From Bacteroidota bacterium (lineage in GTDB: Bacteria > Bacteroidota > Ignavibacteria > Ignavibacteriales > Melioribacteraceae), in assembly GCA_023381535.1 (NCBI GenBank), contig JAMCSN010000187.1, positions 1 through 6,292 of the forward strand: a DNA stretch of 6,292 nucleotides, given 5' to 3'. Below, piece by piece: positions 4,271-6,292 of the stretch. Position numbers and translations under genes: made by a program. Each line of letters starts with the position of its first letter. Positions within the stretch are counted from its first letter, which is position 1. The notes beneath the pieces are model-generated. The model searched no databases and had not been told where the DNA came from. It worked only from the letters and a program-made list of their open reading frames with translations.

Positions 4271-6292
4271 ATGGTCTTTGCGCAAAACAAAAAGAATGTT
4301 AAGACAATTATCGGATTGCTTTTTGTTATCAGCGGAATGGCGGGACTTATTTATCAAATTGTATGGTTCAAGTATCTCGGGCTGTTTCTCGGCAATACTA
4401 CTTACGCCCAGATGACGGTGCTCGCAACTTTTCTTGGCGGTCTTGCTCTCGGAAATTTTTTGTTTGGAAGAAAAGCCGACGTCGTAAAAAATCCAGTGCG
4501 CCTTTATTCTCTGCTTGAACTAACAATCGGCCTATACTGTTTTTCTTATCCAGCGCTAAGTTCCGTTCTCGGAAATGTATTTCTCTCCATGTCGTCAAAT
4601 CTAAATCTTGAGACGCAGCTTTTCGTTTTTAACACGTTCCGATTTTTAATCAGCGCCGTTTTGCTTCTTATACCAACCACTTTAATGGGCGGAACACTTC
4701 CGGTTCTAAGTAAATTCTTTGTAGAGAAAATTAGCGAAAGCAGAAAACAAATAGCCGTTCTTTATTTTTTAAATTCTTTCGGTGCCGTCATAGGAGTAAT
4801 TTTTGCCGGATTCATTTTAATTAAAGATTTCGGGTTGGAAATAACCAATTATTCTACGGCGGCAATTAACGTTCTTCTTGGAGCTGCCGCATTTGCTTTA
4901 TCGTTTTCCATAAAGAATTTTCATGCCGAAGAAAAACCCTTGACTGAAGCGCCAGAAGAACAAACCCACAATAAAAATATTTCTTCTAAAGTAATCATTT
5001 TGGTTGCCGGTATTTCGGGTATGGCTGCGCTTCTGTACGAAATGGTGTGGACCCGGCTGCTTATAAACTTTTTCGGCTCTTCAACATACGCTTTTTCCAT
5101 TATGCTTCTGTCGTTCATCGGCGGTATAACAATCGGGAGTTTTATCATCTCACTAAAATTTTTAAGCAAGTTTAACTATGTAAAACTTCTATCGTTTTGC
5201 CAGGCTGCAATCGCGCTTTCAACTATAGCGGCGCTCAGTTTATATGAAAGACTTCCTTACTATCTCTGGCGGTTTTCCGCCTTATTAAACAAGAACGATG
5301 AAACGTTTTGGGTCTTTTTGTTGGTCGAATTTGCAGTTTGTTTTGCGCTTATACTTCTGCCAACAATTTTCATGGGAATGTCGCTCCCGCTTGCAACAGA
5401 AATCGTTTCGCGTTCAAACCAAAAGATCGGTGCCTCGGTCGGCAAAGTTTTTTCCGTTAACACGCTCGGCACTGTTGGCGGGGTAATGATCACCGGTTTA
5501 ATCTTCATTCCTCTCTGGGGAATAAAAGGTGCTTTTGAAATCGGTATTGCGTTGAATCTCTTTGCCGCGTTGTTGATAATTTTATTCTTTAAGCAGATAA
5601 GAACCAGTTTGAAAGTTGTACTCGGCTTAATTATCATGTTTGGTTTCCTCGCTTATCTATCTATTTCGCCGGAGTGGAATAAACGCGTTATGATGAGCGG
5701 GGTTTTTAAGTCGTTCGGTGAGACTCCTCCAAAATCATTTGATGATTTCTTAAATCGTTTTTCCAACGAAGAAATTATTTTTTACAAAGAAGGCGCAACG
5801 GCAATTGTTGCGGTCGCACAATCAAAATCCGACCACTCAAAGAAAAGGTTGGTTATAAACGGCAAGGCAGACGCGAGCACGTACTTCGACATGCCGACAC
5901 AGATTCTGCTTGGACAAGTTCCGATGCTGCTTCATCCGAACGCTAAGAAAGTTTTTGTTGTTGGCTTCGGCAGCGGGACTACCATTGGATCTGTCTTAAC
6001 CCATCCGGTAGAGAAAGTAGTGTGTGCGGAAATTTCAAAAGAAGTTATCGATGCGGCAAAATATTTCAGCAAAGAAAATTATAATTGTGTCTTCGATCCA
6101 AGACTAAACTTGATAAATGAAGATGCGCACACTTTGCTCAAGCTCTCTAAAGAAAAGTACGATGTCATTATTTCCGAGCCGTCAAATCCATGGATCGCCG
6201 GCATCGGTAACTTATTCTCAAAAGAATATTTCAAAAAATGTTTCGATAAACTTGACGACAACGGTATTATGGTTCAGTGGTTTCATCTCTAC
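4271..6292 (+). CDS. Polytopic membrane protein fused to a spermidine-synthase-like domain (3' end outside window)
   Basis: An open frame of 674 codons without a stop to the right edge, so the protein is C-terminally truncated here. The membrane part has two homologous halves. ISGMAGLIYQIVW (20-32) matches ISGMAALLYEMVW (248-260), and PTTLMGGTLP (135-144) matches PTIFMGMSLP (364-373), an offset of 228-229 residues. From about 510 the sequence becomes a Rossmann methyltransferase/aminopropyltransferase fold. It shows DMPTQILLGQVPMLLHPNAK before strand 1, the SAM/dcSAM loop GFGSG (565-569), acidic E587 after strand 2, ED at 617-618, and ISEPSNPW (634-641). Classical spermidine synthases have Asp-x-x-Asp-Pro at this last site; here it is Ser-Glu-Pro. 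That variant is usual in the fused membrane family, whose reaction is poorly defined. The ATG at 4271 is 15 bases after the antiporter stop and in the same frame. No clear Shine-Dalgarno sequence. Probably cotranscribed with the antiporter. Confidence 0.85.
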   Translation, partial: MVFAQNKKNVKTIIGLLFVISGMAGLIYQIVWFKYLGLFLGNTTYAQMTVLATFLGGLALGNFLFGRKADVVKNPVRLYSLLELTIGLYCFSYPALSSVLGNVFLSMSSNLNLETQLFVFNTFRFLISAVLLLIPTTLMGGTLPVLSKFFVEKISESRKQIAVLYFLNSFGAVIGVIFAGFILIKDFGLEITNYSTAAINVLLGAAAFALSFSIKNFHAEEKPLTEAPEEQTHNKNISSKVIILVAGISGMAALLYEMVWTRLLINFFGSSTYAFSIMLLSFIGGITIGSFIISLKFLSKFNYVKLLSFCQAAIALSTIAALSLYERLPYYLWRFSALLNKNDETFWVFLLVEFAVCFALILLPTIFMGMSLPLATEIVSRSNQKIGASVGKVFSVNTLGTVGGVMITGLIFIPLWGIKGAFEIGIALNLFAALLIILFFKQIRTSLKVVLGLIIMFGFLAYLSISPEWNKRVMMSGVFKSFGETPPKSFDDFLNRFSNEEIIFYKEGATAIVAVAQSKSDHSKKRLVINGKADASTYFDMPTQILLGQVPMLLHPNAKKVFVVGFGSGTTIGSVLTHPVEKVVCAEISKEVIDAAKYFSKENYNCVFDPRLNLINEDAHTLLKLSKEKYDVIISEPSNPWIAGIGNLFSKEYFKKCFDKLDDNGIMVQWFHLY

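Noticed and set aside
5260..5637. Minus-strand open frame of 125 codons
   Set aside because: Antisense to the continuous membrane/spermidine-synthase-like gene, whose two-fold repeat motifs prove the plus strand is coding here.

Overview
The window reads as ordinary chromosomal DNA from an AT-rich (roughly 40% G+C by eye) free-living bacterium. The absence of clear Shine-Dalgarno sequences at several starts (methyltransferase, Fic, antiporter, membrane spermidine-synthase-like gene), together with the mix of families, points to the Bacteroidota/Chlorobiota side, perhaps an Ignavibacteria-like organism. That placement is an inference; no marker gene in the window proves it. I see no rRNA, tRNA, CRISPR array, transposase or phage gene.

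Left part (1-875), minus strand: the first 17 codons of a gene that runs off the left edge, probably a TetR-type regulator. It lies behind a near-consensus promoter (TTGACA-17-TATATT) set among several GTTTCC/GGAAAC half-sites, which is what an autoregulated repressor looks like. Upstream of it, on the same strand, is a complete class I SAM-dependent methyltransferase.

Middle part (876-2469), plus strand: a lone GroES-fold protein with a GTG start, no GroEL beside it and an enlarged roof loop. A 172-base gap follows, then a Fic-domain protein with a C-terminal winged helix. The Fic protein keeps its catalytic histidine but has unusual substitutions in both its catalytic motif and its autoinhibitory motif. 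A small inverted repeat sits at its start, where an operator could lie.

Right part (2515-6292), plus strand: mscL (mechanosensitive channel), a 12-TM CitMHS/NhaD-like ion transporter and, 15 bases later, a large membrane protein with two homologous transmembrane halves and a C-terminal spermidine-synthase-like domain. The last runs off the right edge. Tight spacing (45, 46 and 15 bases, counting from the Fic stop) suggests cotranscription. The set reads as osmotic and ion homeostasis plus possible polyamine-type chemistry, but that link is inferred from position only.

I found no convincing undescribed multi-gene system. The observations most worth a second look are the altered Fic catalytic and inhibitory motifs, the operator-like repeat cluster around the left promoter, and an exact 20-base inverted repeat linking the extreme left edge to the GroES-like gene, which may bear on assembly quality.
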